Shown: in pieces, positions 1 to 8,350 of the stretch
Layout: every line of letters begins with the position of its first letter
Position numbering within the stretch: position 1 is the first letter of the stretch
From: Proteus columbae
Lineage (GTDB): Bacteria; Pseudomonadota; Gammaproteobacteria; Enterobacterales; Enterobacteriaceae
Reading direction: 5' to 3'
DNA length: 64,000 bases
NCBI RefSeq assembly: GCF_002777965.1
Contig: NZ_NGVR01000019.1
Coordinates: 68,654 to 132,653, forward strand
Position numbers and translations under genes: made by a program
The notes under the pieces: generated by a model
Database searches by the model: none
Seen by the model: only the letters and a program-made list of their open reading frames with translations
Told to the model about the DNA's origin: nothing

Positions 1-1
1 T

Positions 2-946
2 AGTTTAGGCATTCGCATGCAAGATATTGGTGAATCACTGTCATTATTAGTCGGTGAACACTATATCAATCGCTTTGGTATGGATGGTCGCTCTTATGAT
101 GTGATCCCACAAAGTGTACGTCACCAACGTTTAACGCCAGCAGCACTTGCAGGGCACTATATTCGTACTCAAGATAACGTGTTAATTCCATTATCAACGG
201 TCGTCAACATTACCACTCATGTTGAACCCAATAAATTAACGCAATTTAATCAACAAAATGCCGCAATATTTCAAGCGATCCCTGCACCCGGTGTGACGAT
301 GGGGCAAGCAGTCACGTTTCTTGAAAACGTGGCGGATTCATTACCCGCTGGCTTTAGCCATGATTGGCAATCTGATTCTCGCCAATTTACTCAAGAAGGA
401 AATACGTTAGTTTTTGCATTTATTGCCGCACTGATCATTATCTATTTAGTGTTAGCAGCACAATATGAAAGCTTAGTTGATCCATTGATTATTTTGATTA
501 CAGTACCGCTCTCTATTTGTGGCGCTCTTGTGCCATTAGCGTTAGGTATGGTGACACTCAATATCTACACGCAAATTGGTTTAGTCACATTAATAGGGCT
601 AATTAGTAAGCACGGTATTTTAATGGTGGAATTTGCTAATGAGCTGCAAATTCATAAAAATCTAAACCGTCGTGATGCGATTATTGAAGCCGCAAAAATC
701 CGCTTACGTCCTGTATTAATGACCACCGCAGCAATGGTGATTGGGCTTATTCCACTTTTATTTGCCAGTGGTGCTGGAGCAAATAGCCGCTATGGATTAG
801 GGCTGATTATTGTATCCGGTATGTTAGTCGGCACACTGTTTACTCTATTTGTGTTACCAACGATGTATAGTTTCTTAGCACGAAACCATCAAATCAGCGC
901 CCAAACAGAGCGTCAAAAACAGTTACAAAAAGTCAGTGAATTATAA
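2..946 (+). CDS. RND multidrug efflux transporter, C-terminal part (5' end outside window)
   Basis: This is the C-terminal third of an inner-membrane resistance-nodulation-division (HAE1/AcrB-type) proton-drug antiporter, which works with a periplasmic adaptor and an outer-membrane channel. The reading frame is open from base 2, upstream of the first ATG at 17, so the gene runs in from outside the window. Visible are the end of the second periplasmic porter/docking region, then about five hydrophobic segments in the order typical of TM8-TM12. The TM10 motif ISKHGILMVEFAN keeps the lysine that serves proton relay in AcrB (SAKNAILIVEFA there). The proton-binding TM4 aspartates lie outside the window. 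It ends with a polar RQKQLQKV tail. The family is clear; the exact paralogue is not. Confidence 0.9.
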   Translation, partial: SLGIRMQDIGESLSLLVGEHYINRFGMDGRSYDVIPQSVRHQRLTPAALAGHYIRTQDNVLIPLSTVVNITTHVEPNKLTQFNQQNAAIFQAIPAPGVTMGQAVTFLENVADSLPAGFSHDWQSDSRQFTQEGNTLVFAFIAALIIIYLVLAAQYESLVDPLIILITVPLSICGALVPLALGMVTLNIYTQIGLVTLIGLISKHGILMVEFANELQIHKNLNRRDAIIEAAKIRLRPVLMTTAAMVIGLIPLLFASGAGANSRYGLGLIIVSGMLVGTLFTLFVLPTMYSFLARNHQISAQTERQKQLQKVSEL

Positions 947-994
947 GCTTTAAAAATAAAAAGCAATTAAAAGCAGTAATGTCATAGAAACAAA

Positions 995-1037
995 AGAAGC
1001 ACTGAGCCTACTATTTTATATAGCGTTCAGTGCTTCT
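995..1037 (-). terminator. Intrinsic terminator at the end of the cut operon
   Basis: Perfect 11-bp inverted repeat (arms AGAAGCACTGA at 995-1005 and TCAGTGCTTCT at 1027-1037), with an inner CTAT/ATAG pairing. Read on the minus strand it is followed by TTTGTTTC, so it best fits termination of the minus-strand operon that ends at 1061. It may also act on the RND gene from the other side. Confidence 0.75.
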
Positions 1038-1060
1038 ATTAAATATAATTAATAGCGTAA

Positions 1061-1387
1061 TTACATTGTTGAGAATGTATTCATGATTATCCCGCCAGAG
1101 ATAATTAATGCCATTGAAAATATAGCTGGTAAGTCTGGTTTTTGTTTATATAGGATCATGGCAACTAATGTGACACCCACAATACCAAATCCACACCACA
1201 GTGAATACGCTACACCAACAGGGATATATCCCATTGCACGCGTTAAGGCGAAATAACAAATACAATAAGCAGCAATAACTAAAACAGAAGGCGCTAATTT
1301 ACTAAAGCCGTTTGTTTTTTTAATCATTGAGGTTCCTGTAATTTCAGAACCAATAGACAACGCCAGCCATAAGAATCCGGTAAACAT
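1061..1387 (-). CDS. SMR-family membrane protein, partner of the adjacent SMR gene
   Basis: Small multidrug resistance (EmrE-like) protein of 108 aa with four hydrophobic segments. The membrane-embedded glutamate expected in TM1 is present (E15 in SIGSEITGT), and the TM3 motif IPVGVAYSLWCGFG matches the family. EmrE-like proteins exchange protons for cationic, often quaternary ammonium, substrates. It follows a longer SMR gene with an 80-nt AT-rich gap and is the last gene before the operon terminator. A paired SMR inside a choline operon suggests a heterodimer that moves choline or trimethylamine-type cations; that role is inferred from context. The start has an AAGGAT ribosome site. Confidence 0.85.
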   Translation of the reverse strand: MFTGFLWLALSIGSEITGTSMIKKTNGFSKLAPSVLVIAAYCICYFALTRAMGYIPVGVAYSLWCGFGIVGVTLVAMILYKQKPDLPAIFSMALIISGGIIMNTFSTM

Positions 1388-1467
1388 AATTGTTATCCTT
1401 ATTTATTTTAATAAAGTTTTTTATTAAAAAAAGATTTATTAAAAAAGAGTTTTATTAATAAATAGAT

Positions 1468-1884
1468 TTATTTATTCACTGACGATGCAGCTTGTTTAAT
1501 ATTTTGAGGTTCTGTGGTTTCTTCTTCCTCTTCTTCTGAGCCCATTTTGGAGAAGAGATTCATAATCACAATACCACTGGCAATCACCGCCATACCTATC
1601 ATTGCCGCAGTATCTGGATGTTGACCATAAAACAACATACCTAAAGAAGAAACCACTAATATACCTGTACCAGACCATGTTGCATACGCTAAACCAACTG
1701 GAATATTTTTTACTGCACGCGATAATGAGTAATAACAAATAACATAAAGAACAACAATTAAGCCTAATAATAATGTTTTCGTTGTACCTTCACTATTATC
1801 AAACATTTTTAAGGTAGAGGTTGCTGAGGTTTCTGAAATAATAACCGCCAGCATCCAAAGCCATGATTTAGCTTTTGGTGACAT
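1468..1884 (-). CDS. SMR-family membrane protein with acidic C-terminal tail
   Basis: EmrE-like SMR protein of 138 aa with four predicted membrane segments. The conserved TM1 glutamate is E18 (VIISETSAT) and the TM3 motif is IPVGLAYATWSGTG. Unlike its partner it has about 25 extra C-terminal residues starting with a run of glutamates (about residues 117-122), outside the normal SMR length of 105-115 aa. Translation starts behind an AGGAG site. Paired SMR genes usually form antiparallel heterodimers; here both close the choline-utilisation operon, so import of choline or export of trimethylamine is a reasonable inference. The acidic tail could dock to the microcompartment shell, but nothing in the sequence proves it. 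Confidence 0.83.
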   Translation of the reverse strand: MSPKAKSWLWMLAVIISETSATSTLKMFDNSEGTTKTLLLGLIVVLYVICYYSLSRAVKNIPVGLAYATWSGTGILVVSSLGMLFYGQHPDTAAMIGMAVIASGIVIMNLFSKMGSEEEEEETTEPQNIKQAASSVNK

Positions 1885-1919
1885 AATAAGACTCCTGAGT
1901 TATCAGATATAATTTAAGA

Positions 1920-2624
1920 TTAATTTTTCAAACTTTTTAAGTATTCAATAGCAGAATCCGTCAATTTATCTTTCGATAAATGATATTCTCCAGGCTTATT
2001 CATTACTTCATTTAAAGTAATATAGCGATTATTATTCTCTTGTTTAACTTCAGGTTTATATTTAGATTTAGCTTGATGATTAACATCATGGTTTATTAAA
2101 TTATTTTCAACATCATTTATAGGGTGAAACATAATACCCATTGATTTTAATCGGCTAATATTTTCCTGAATAAGCAGGTTGTACTCTTTATTTTTATTTA
2201 AACCTAAAATCTCATTTAATTCACTTTCTGGTTGGCAAAAATAAGGTAATGCAATAACAGGAATATTTTGAGCAAGTGCAGAATGAATTAACTTTCCTTC
2301 TTCACTGATAAATAGCCCATTAATAATTTCACCCACCAGCTTTTTATCAAAATAAGGAACAAACAGTGCGTGATAAGTCGATAATTGCTGGCAATCAAAC
2401 TCACTCGCGTTATACATTTCTCCTAGATGACGCCATTTCGACAAATCATGACTGACTTGTGCCTGTGTTGTGACAAAAAGAGAAAATCGAATGTGAGAAA
2501 ACGTGTTGATACGTTGACAGATTTCATCTTGGTATCCCGGTGCAGGTGTAAGTGCTAACAACACCGACTTTTTCATTCTTTTTTCTATTTCAGCCACTAT
2601 CCTTTCAATTAACTGATTGTCCAT
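1920..2624 (-). CDS. Flavoprotein-like protein of the choline microcompartment operon (function unknown)
   Basis: A 234-aa soluble protein. Residues 18-30 form a hydrophobic strand followed by a loop (VLLALTPAPGYQ), and the central part (about 80-135) alternates strand-like and helical segments ending in GKLIHSALAQNIPVIALPYF, which looks like the Rossmann-like HFCD/flavoprotein fold (PF02441 type). The N-terminus (NQLIERIVAEIEKRMKK) is a short amphipathic helix like the peptides that target enzymes into microcompartments. The C-terminal 60 residues are polar and likely disordered before a helical end. It lies between pduL and the SMR pair in the same operon with a GAGGTGA ribosome site, so it is probably a lumen or shell-associated accessory protein. 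No enzymatic role can be assigned. Confidence 0.6.
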   Translation of the reverse strand: MDNQLIERIVAEIEKRMKKSVLLALTPAPGYQDEICQRINTFSHIRFSLFVTTQAQVSHDLSKWRHLGEMYNASEFDCQQLSTYHALFVPYFDKKLVGEIINGLFISEEGKLIHSALAQNIPVIALPYFCQPESELNEILGLNKNKEYNLLIQENISRLKSMGIMFHPINDVENNLINHDVNHQAKSKYKPEVKQENNNRYITLNEVMNKPGEYHLSKDKLTDSAIEYLKSLKN

Positions 2625-2641
2625 TACGTCACCTCATTGCC

Positions 2642-3286
2642 TTAGCTGACAATAAACACGCTATCGTTGTTACGAAGCCCTGCCGCATTAGCCTCATCAG
2701 TATCTATATGAAATTCCAAAGCAAATTTATCACTAACACGAACAACAACCTCATCAAAAATTAGGCTACGCTCACCTTCAGTTTTAATGTGTACTTTTTG
2801 TCCATTGGTGACGTTTAACATTCTGGCGTCAATTTCACTCATATGAATATGGCGTTGAGCACAGATCACTTGCTCTTTTAATTCAACGTGACCCGCAGGT
2901 CCCATTAAAACAGCATTGCCAGAACCAGCTAAATCACCTGATTCACGTACTGGTGCTTTTACACCTAGTGCAAAACAGTCAGCTTTTGAAATTTCTAATT
3001 GGCTTTGTGGACGAACTGGTCCTAAAACACGAACTTTACTGATTGAGCCTTTAGATCCTACGACAATCACACACTCTTTTGCTGCAAACTGACCCGGTTG
3101 TTTAAGATCTTTAAACGGAGTGAGTTGATAACCTTTGCCAAATAATGCTTCAACATCTTGCTGTGAAAGATGCACATGACGATTAGAAATACCAACAGGG
3201 ATAGCCATTCCTTGCGTCTCCCCCAACATCACGCCATGTGCGGGTAAGCGAGAGAGAATTTTTCCCATGAGTTGTTGATTAATCAT
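2642..3286 (-). CDS. pduL: PduL-type phosphotransacylase
   Basis: Microcompartment phosphate acyltransferase of 214 aa that converts acetyl-CoA plus phosphate to acetyl phosphate and free CoA, recycling the CoA pool inside the shell. The two metal-binding histidine motifs of the PduL fold are present (RHVHLS near residue 36, RHIHMS near 145), as is the C-terminal EFHIDTDEAN histidine. Its start codon overlaps the stop of the preceding shell gene (TAATG), indicating translational coupling. The N-terminal NQQLMGKILSRL helix resembles an encapsulation peptide. In choline clusters this gene has also been named cutH; the PduL name describes the family. Confidence 0.92.
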   Translation of the reverse strand: MINQQLMGKILSRLPAHGVMLGETQGMAIPVGISNRHVHLSQQDVEALFGKGYQLTPFKDLKQPGQFAAKECVIVVGSKGSISKVRVLGPVRPQSQLEISKADCFALGVKAPVRESGDLAGSGNAVLMGPAGHVELKEQVICAQRHIHMSEIDARMLNVTNGQKVHIKTEGERSLIFDEVVVRVSDKFALEFHIDTDEANAAGLRNNDSVFIVS

Positions 3287-3801
3287 TATTTTTTACCTTT
3301 GCGGCTTTCTGGTTTGATCTCTTTTTTACTGTTTTGTGCTTTATCTGTCGCGGCCTTAGTTTCAGAGGCAATATTTTGAGCCTGTAAATCTGCAACTGCT
3401 TTTGTGATATCAAGGTTTTCAACTTCGTTTTTAACAGGAGTTTCAACTATTGTTTCAACAACTGTTTCAACGGCTTTTTCAAGAGCAGTCTCTTGCGTTA
3501 TTTCAGCAATGGCGGGCGCTTTTTTCTTACTTTTTACTGTAAGTAATTTAGTAATAACGCTTGGCTCTGGTCTTGCGATAACCAATGAACCAATCACCAG
3601 CTCTTTTTGGCTCACGACATCAACGCCATGATCAATCGCCGTTCTTACTGCACTGATCTCGCCCTGAAAACAGATTGATACCAAGCCAGATCCTACTTTT
3701 CGGTATCCGATAATTTCTACATTTGCCGCTTTACAGGCGGCATCTGCCGCTTGAATGGCTGCGGTTAACCCTCGTGTTTCAATCACACCTAAACTGTTCA
3801 T
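3286..3801 (-). CDS. BMC-H shell protein with long charged C-terminal tail
   Basis: One bacterial-microcompartment (Pfam BMC) domain fills residues 1-85 (SLGVIETRGLTAAIQAADAA, pore region KVGSGLVS), enough to form a hexameric shell tile. It is followed by about 85 residues of low-complexity sequence: first Glu/Thr/Val repeats (KAVETVVETIVETPV), then Lys/Glu-rich sequence ending in RKGKK. The length is 171 aa against about 90 for the other three shell proteins here. The tail resembles tails of some specialised shell proteins such as PduK or EutK in position, though not clearly in sequence. It overlaps the pduL start by one base and starts behind AGGAG. A role in binding cargo or nucleic acid is speculation. 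Confidence 0.9.
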   Translation of the reverse strand: MNSLGVIETRGLTAAIQAADAACKAANVEIIGYRKVGSGLVSICFQGEISAVRTAIDHGVDVVSQKELVIGSLVIARPEPSVITKLLTVKSKKKAPAIAEITQETALEKAVETVVETIVETPVKNEVENLDITKAVADLQAQNIASETKAATDKAQNSKKEIKPESRKGKK

Positions 3802-3814
3802 CTTTCTCTCCTAC

Positions 3815-4765
3815 TTAGTGACGGACAAGACGGATATCGAAATCAAATTTCTTAAAAAAGGCTTCTAAACTGTCTAACTCTTCTGGCGTATAACTTGGAT
3901 CATTTTTAATTGGGTAAATCATTTCCAATTTTTCGTATTTATTACGTCCAAATTGGTGATAAGGAAGAATATCAATGCGCTGAAGATTGCCGCGTTTTGA
4001 GAGTTCCATTGCGTAGTTAATCGCTCCAGTGATAGCATCATAAGAGTCGTTATAGCCTCGTACTAAAGGCATTCGGACAACCACATTTGCACCGAGATCC
4101 ATTAAACGCTCTAGATTACGGCGGACATTCTCATTACCAATACCAAACAACGCTTTATGCTGATTGGTATCGATGTGTTTGATATCAATCAGAAATTGAT
4201 CAACAACTTCCGCTAATTTTTCATAATTCGCCACGTTAGTGGTTGCTTGTGTTTCCACGGCGGTATTGATCATCATCTTTTTACATTCTCGTAAAAGCGC
4301 AACCGCAAAATCCGTTTGTAAACTCATTTCACCGCCACCGATTGTGACACCACCTCCTGAAGAGATGTAAAAGTCATAATCTTGCATGATGATTTTCATT
4401 AACTCAGAGACAGAAACATCTTTTCCCATAATATCAAGAGCATCAGAGATACAGACTTCTTCACATTTGCGACAACCAATACAATCAACAGCGCGATCAA
4501 CACGATGAACTTGTTTACCACTTTCATTGGTTGTCATGTAATGCACACCCGCCGGACAAACATCAACACATTTACCGCAATCTACACATTTGTCGTGAGA
4601 GTACATCACCTGAAATTCACTGCTAAGACCTTCTGGATTTGAACACCAAGGGCAGCGGATATTACAGCCTTTTAAAAAAACGAGAGTACGAATACCATCA
4701 CCGTCATAAATAGAGTATTTCTGGATATTAAATATCCGACCTCTTGTTTCTGCCGCCGTCTCCAT
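3815..4765 (-). CDS. cutD: Choline TMA-lyase activating enzyme (radical SAM)
   Basis: Glycyl-radical enzyme activase of 316 aa. It uses S-adenosylmethionine and a [4Fe-4S] cluster to abstract hydrogen from the conserved glycine of CutC. The radical-SAM motif CxxxCxxC is present as C34, C38 and C41 (GCNIRCPWC). It is followed by an inserted two-cluster ferredoxin domain with CVDCGKCVDVCPAG near residue 61 and CIGCRKCEEVCISD near residue 97, typical of this activase subclass. The gene directly follows cutC, separated by 100 bp that hold a terminator-like hairpin. A GGAGG site precedes the ATG. The identification depends on linkage to CutC as well as on motifs, because activases of related glycyl-radical enzymes look alike. 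Confidence 0.95.
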   Translation of the reverse strand: METAAETRGRIFNIQKYSIYDGDGIRTLVFLKGCNIRCPWCSNPEGLSSEFQVMYSHDKCVDCGKCVDVCPAGVHYMTTNESGKQVHRVDRAVDCIGCRKCEEVCISDALDIMGKDVSVSELMKIIMQDYDFYISSGGGVTIGGGEMSLQTDFAVALLRECKKMMINTAVETQATTNVANYEKLAEVVDQFLIDIKHIDTNQHKALFGIGNENVRRNLERLMDLGANVVVRMPLVRGYNDSYDAITGAINYAMELSKRGNLQRIDILPYHQFGRNKYEKLEMIYPIKNDPSYTPEELDSLEAFFKKFDFDIRLVRH

Positions 4766-4833
4766 CTTTACGCCTCCAAATCTGCATCAAACATCCCTGT
4801 TCGATAAATTTAAATCTTGTCTTGTCGATAAAA

Positions 4834-4855
4834 AGGGATAGCCAGTGCCATCCCT
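4834..4855 (-). terminator. Terminator-like attenuating hairpin between cutC and cutD
   Basis: On the minus strand a 9-bp stem (AGGGATGGC pairing with GCTATCCCT, one G-U pair, 4-nt loop) is followed at once by TTTTTAT. It lies 11 nt past the cutC stop and about 70 nt before the cutD start. The form is that of a weak intrinsic terminator inside the operon. It could lower cutD and downstream expression relative to cutC, or protect the cutC mRNA end. Confidence 0.65.
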
Positions 4856-4865
4856 ATGGCTATGA

Positions 4866-7800
4866 TTAGAATTTCTCAATCACAGTACGACTGATAATTT
4901 CATCCTGAACTTCTTTACATAATTCAACAAAGTAAGCACTGTAACCTGCAACGCGAACAATCAAATCGCGATATTTTTCAGGCTCTAATTGCGCTTTTTT
5001 CAGTACTTCATTATCAACATAGCTAAATTGCATCTGGCCGTTACCCAGAATTGAAGCCGTTCTTAATAAGGTAATTAAACCTTGGCGTCCTTCATTGGTA
5101 TCTAATAAACCTTTCAGGAATTTGAAGTTATGAACCATACCGATATTCATGGTTTCAACATTCATCTTACTGATTGACTTGATGATCGCCGTTGGGCCAT
5201 GTTTATCAGCACCTTGTGTTGGGCTGATACCATCTGATAATGGTTTCCATGCGAAGCGACCGTTTGGTGTAGCAGCCGTTAGCTCGCCAATTGGTGTATT
5301 GTTAGAGATAGATAGCGTTCCGTGGCTCAGTGTGGAATAGAGCATTTTGTATTTACGACATTCACGCTCAGTCCATTCCGTAATATCCAGTGCATATTGG
5401 TCAACAACATCATCGTCGTTACCAAATTTCGGCGCATTTAAGCAGTCACGTAATAACTCGTCATGACCTTCAAAGTTGGCTAATAACGCATCACGGATTT
5501 GCTCTAAGGTGTATTTCTTATCTTCATAAACAAGTTTGCGAATAGCCGCCATTGAGTCTACATAAGTCGCTAAACCTGAGAAGATAAGACCTGGGCCATG
5601 GTTAACCATTGCACCACCCGCCGTTACGTCTTTACCTTGTTCCATACAGCCTTCAACTAGCAGAGACATTAATGGTTTTGGTGCAACATCACGGTGAACA
5701 CGTTGGCTTATCACAGTACCAATTGCGGATAAACGAACGATATGTGCCACTTGCTCTTTTACAGCACGGTCGAAATCTTCATAAGTACGCAAGTCGCGTA
5801 AATCACCTGTATCTAAACCTTGATAGCTATCAAACAGCACCATACGACCACGGTTTAATACAAACTCAATTGCGATAGGCCATTGGGTATAACCTGTTGA
5901 TGTCCATTGATAAATACGACCTGATTTTTGTGGCTCAACACAACCCATCAAGCAGTAATCACGCGCATCTTCAAAGTCGAAGCCTTTACGTAGCATCATC
6001 TTGATATGAGAATCATCGAAGTGACAAGCCGGGAAGCCCATACCTGCTTTCACCACATCAACAATTTTTTCCATATATTGCTGTGGAGATTGGTTATGAA
6101 TACGACATGCTAGTGATGGTTGATACACTTTCACAAAACGCACAGCATCCATAATCAGGTAAGTTAAGTCGTTACACGCATCGCCACCAGAGCGTTTTTG
6201 TCCACCAATGGTTAAGTTGATAAATGGCTGATAACCTGCGAAATATTTCGCACCTAACTCACTCGACATCCACATTAACTCAGCACATTTGATGATAAAG
6301 GCTTGCATCATTTCCAGCGCTTGTTCACGGGTTATCACCCCAGTTTTAATGTCGTTTTCATACATTGGGAAGCAGTACTGATCTAAACGACCTAAAGAAA
6401 GACCCGTTTGGTTTTCTTCAACTTCGAACAATGACTCTACAGTCCAAATACTTTGTAATGCTTCTTGCAGTGTTTTTGGTGGATTCGCTGGTACGTTTTC
6501 ATTCACTTGAGCAATAGTCAGTAGCTCTTCACGGCGTTGTGGATTGCTCTCTTTAGAGGCTAATTCACGGGCATGTTCTGCAATACGATGCGCATAAGCA
6601 ATCACACCTTCACAACTTTCAATCGACGCTTTATAGAAATAAATACGGTCGATATCAGCTGGATTTTCCATGCTTAATTCAGCCAACTTCGCTTGTGCAT
6701 CAGCTTTAATGCCATTCATCCCTTTGGTGAATAACAATACGTCATAGCCAGGGCAAGTATCGCCACCACCATTGATTTGGTGATAAGAAAGATCACTGAC
6801 AAAGGTTTCGCCACTAAATTCCCACACACCCGCTTCACGATATTGCGCTTCACAGATTTCATCTAAAGAACGACCTTCCCAGAATGGGACAATCTCTTCT
6901 CGAATGACTTTTTTGTCTTCTTCTGAAATTTGGAATGGATCTTGTGGACGAGTGCTCATGGTATCGAGTTCATCACGAACCCAACGCCATGCGATATCAG
7001 GAGAGAACGCGCCAGCACGCGGTTTTCCACAAGGATGTCCAACAATCAGCTCTTCATCTTGAATTAAGATAGGCGCAGTTTCACACGCGCGACGGAAAGC
7101 TTTAGCACGTAGTAAGATTGGCGGTAGACCTGGATTCTCGCGTGTAATTTCAGTAAATGCTAAGGCTCTATAAATAGAGACACTTGGACGCGCTTCTAAA
7201 TAACGGTTACGTAAACGCTGCAAGCGAGGAGTTAATCCTTCCATCACTTTGAATTCGCCCGCATCAGCGCTTGGTGCCACAAAGTTTGCAGAAGGTGCAG
7301 CGTATTGAGGTTGTGAATTCATACGACCGTTGTATAAACGCACTTGTAATGAACTGTGTAAAGTTGACAGATTAGCGCGAGCTGATAACAGCATCTCTGA
7401 CAGTTCGTTAATGCTGACACGAGGATCGTTAATATCAACACCCTGCGTCATTGCATCAAACATTGGATAACCATCAACTTCTTTGGTTGCACGTACTTCT
7501 GAAAGCTCAGCTAATTTCAGCCATACGCTTTCAACAATTTCATACGCTTGTGCTTGTGTTAAACGACCTTGGTCGATATCACGTTGATAGAATGGATAAA
7601 GTGCTTTATCAAATCCCATTGGATTAATAGCATAACTACCATTTTCCAGATGTAAGACTAATTGCAATAAATAGAATACTTGAACCGCTTCTTTAAAGGT
7701 TTCTGCTGGTTTTGCAGGTACTTTTCGTAATACTGCGGCACTATCTAATAATTCGGCTTTACGGTATGGGTTACCTTCCATTGCAGCTAAATTCTCTGCT

Positions 7801-8294
7801 TTTGCAGACAGAATTTGTGCAAAATACAGTGCTGCATCACATGCATAAATAGCGGATTTACAGTAATTAGCTTCATCCATACTGCTACGATTTACGGCAC
7901 TACCAATGCTTCTGATCCTATCTTCAAGCTGTGCTTTGATTGCTAAGAAACCTTGGTTTACCACCAGCATATAATCAGGTGATGCAACGCTATTGTTAAT
8001 ACTTAAGAAACGGTAGATAGAGTCACTACGCACTTCTTCTTCAGTGTGAAAAATCGCACCGCGTGGTGTTGATGACTGACTGCCGATAATCAGTTCATCT
8101 TGTGCGATATAGCTTGGAAAATGGCGGATAAATTCATAAAAACGTTGCGCAGGTTTAATCGCTTGAGGAACACCTGCAATGCTGTTGTCTAATGAATCAA
8201 AAATTGTCGCACGCTCTGTACTGATTGAGCTATTACGTGAAACTAAACGTTCTGCCAGCATTTTTACGCGTGGCGTCAAAGAATATTTGGCCAT
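4866..8294 (-). CDS. cutC: Choline trimethylamine-lyase, long (N-terminally extended) form
   Basis: Glycyl-radical enzyme that cleaves choline to trimethylamine and acetaldehyde under anaerobic conditions. It has 1142 aa against about 846 in the structurally characterised Desulfovibrio enzyme. With a constant offset of 296, the key residues fall where expected: the radical site Gly1117 (RVAGYSAYF), thiyl Cys785 and Glu787 (MGCVEP), and choline-binding Asp512 (GGGDTCPGY). Residues about 354-1142 are the complete PFL-like barrel. Residues 7-320 are an extra region that itself resembles the first half of that barrel (for example [14 protein letters not shown] against [14 protein letters not shown]) but has no catalytic Cys or Gly; residues 322-348 form a low-complexity linker. 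The gene starts behind AGGAGAG. Catalytic identity is very secure; the role of the extension (targeting or assembly) is inferred. Confidence 0.97.
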   Translation of the reverse strand: MAKYSLTPRVKMLAERLVSRNSSISTERATIFDSLDNSIAGVPQAIKPAQRFYEFIRHFPSYIAQDELIIGSQSSTPRGAIFHTEEEVRSDSIYRFLSINNSVASPDYMLVVNQGFLAIKAQLEDRIRSIGSAVNRSSMDEANYCKSAIYACDAALYFAQILSAKAENLAAMEGNPYRKAELLDSAAVLRKVPAKPAETFKEAVQVFYLLQLVLHLENGSYAINPMGFDKALYPFYQRDIDQGRLTQAQAYEIVESVWLKLAELSEVRATKEVDGYPMFDAMTQGVDINDPRVSINELSEMLLSARANLSTLHSSLQVRLYNGRMNSQPQYAAPSANFVAPSADAGEFKVMEGLTPRLQRLRNRYLEARPSVSIYRALAFTEITRENPGLPPILLRAKAFRRACETAPILIQDEELIVGHPCGKPRAGAFSPDIAWRWVRDELDTMSTRPQDPFQISEEDKKVIREEIVPFWEGRSLDEICEAQYREAGVWEFSGETFVSDLSYHQINGGGDTCPGYDVLLFTKGMNGIKADAQAKLAELSMENPADIDRIYFYKASIESCEGVIAYAHRIAEHARELASKESNPQRREELLTIAQVNENVPANPPKTLQEALQSIWTVESLFEVEENQTGLSLGRLDQYCFPMYENDIKTGVITREQALEMMQAFIIKCAELMWMSSELGAKYFAGYQPFINLTIGGQKRSGGDACNDLTYLIMDAVRFVKVYQPSLACRIHNQSPQQYMEKIVDVVKAGMGFPACHFDDSHIKMMLRKGFDFEDARDYCLMGCVEPQKSGRIYQWTSTGYTQWPIAIEFVLNRGRMVLFDSYQGLDTGDLRDLRTYEDFDRAVKEQVAHIVRLSAIGTVISQRVHRDVAPKPLMSLLVEGCMEQGKDVTAGGAMVNHGPGLIFSGLATYVDSMAAIRKLVYEDKKYTLEQIRDALLANFEGHDELLRDCLNAPKFGNDDDVVDQYALDITEWTERECRKYKMLYSTLSHGTLSISNNTPIGELTAATPNGRFAWKPLSDGISPTQGADKHGPTAIIKSISKMNVETMNIGMVHNFKFLKGLLDTNEGRQGLITLLRTASILGNGQMQFSYVDNEVLKKAQLEPEKYRDLIVRVAGYSAYFVELCKEVQDEIISRTVIEKF

Positions 8295-8350
8295 GTGAGG
8301 CTCTCCTGATGTTCTTTACTTGACCTAATCGGTATTAATTCGGTTGAGCA

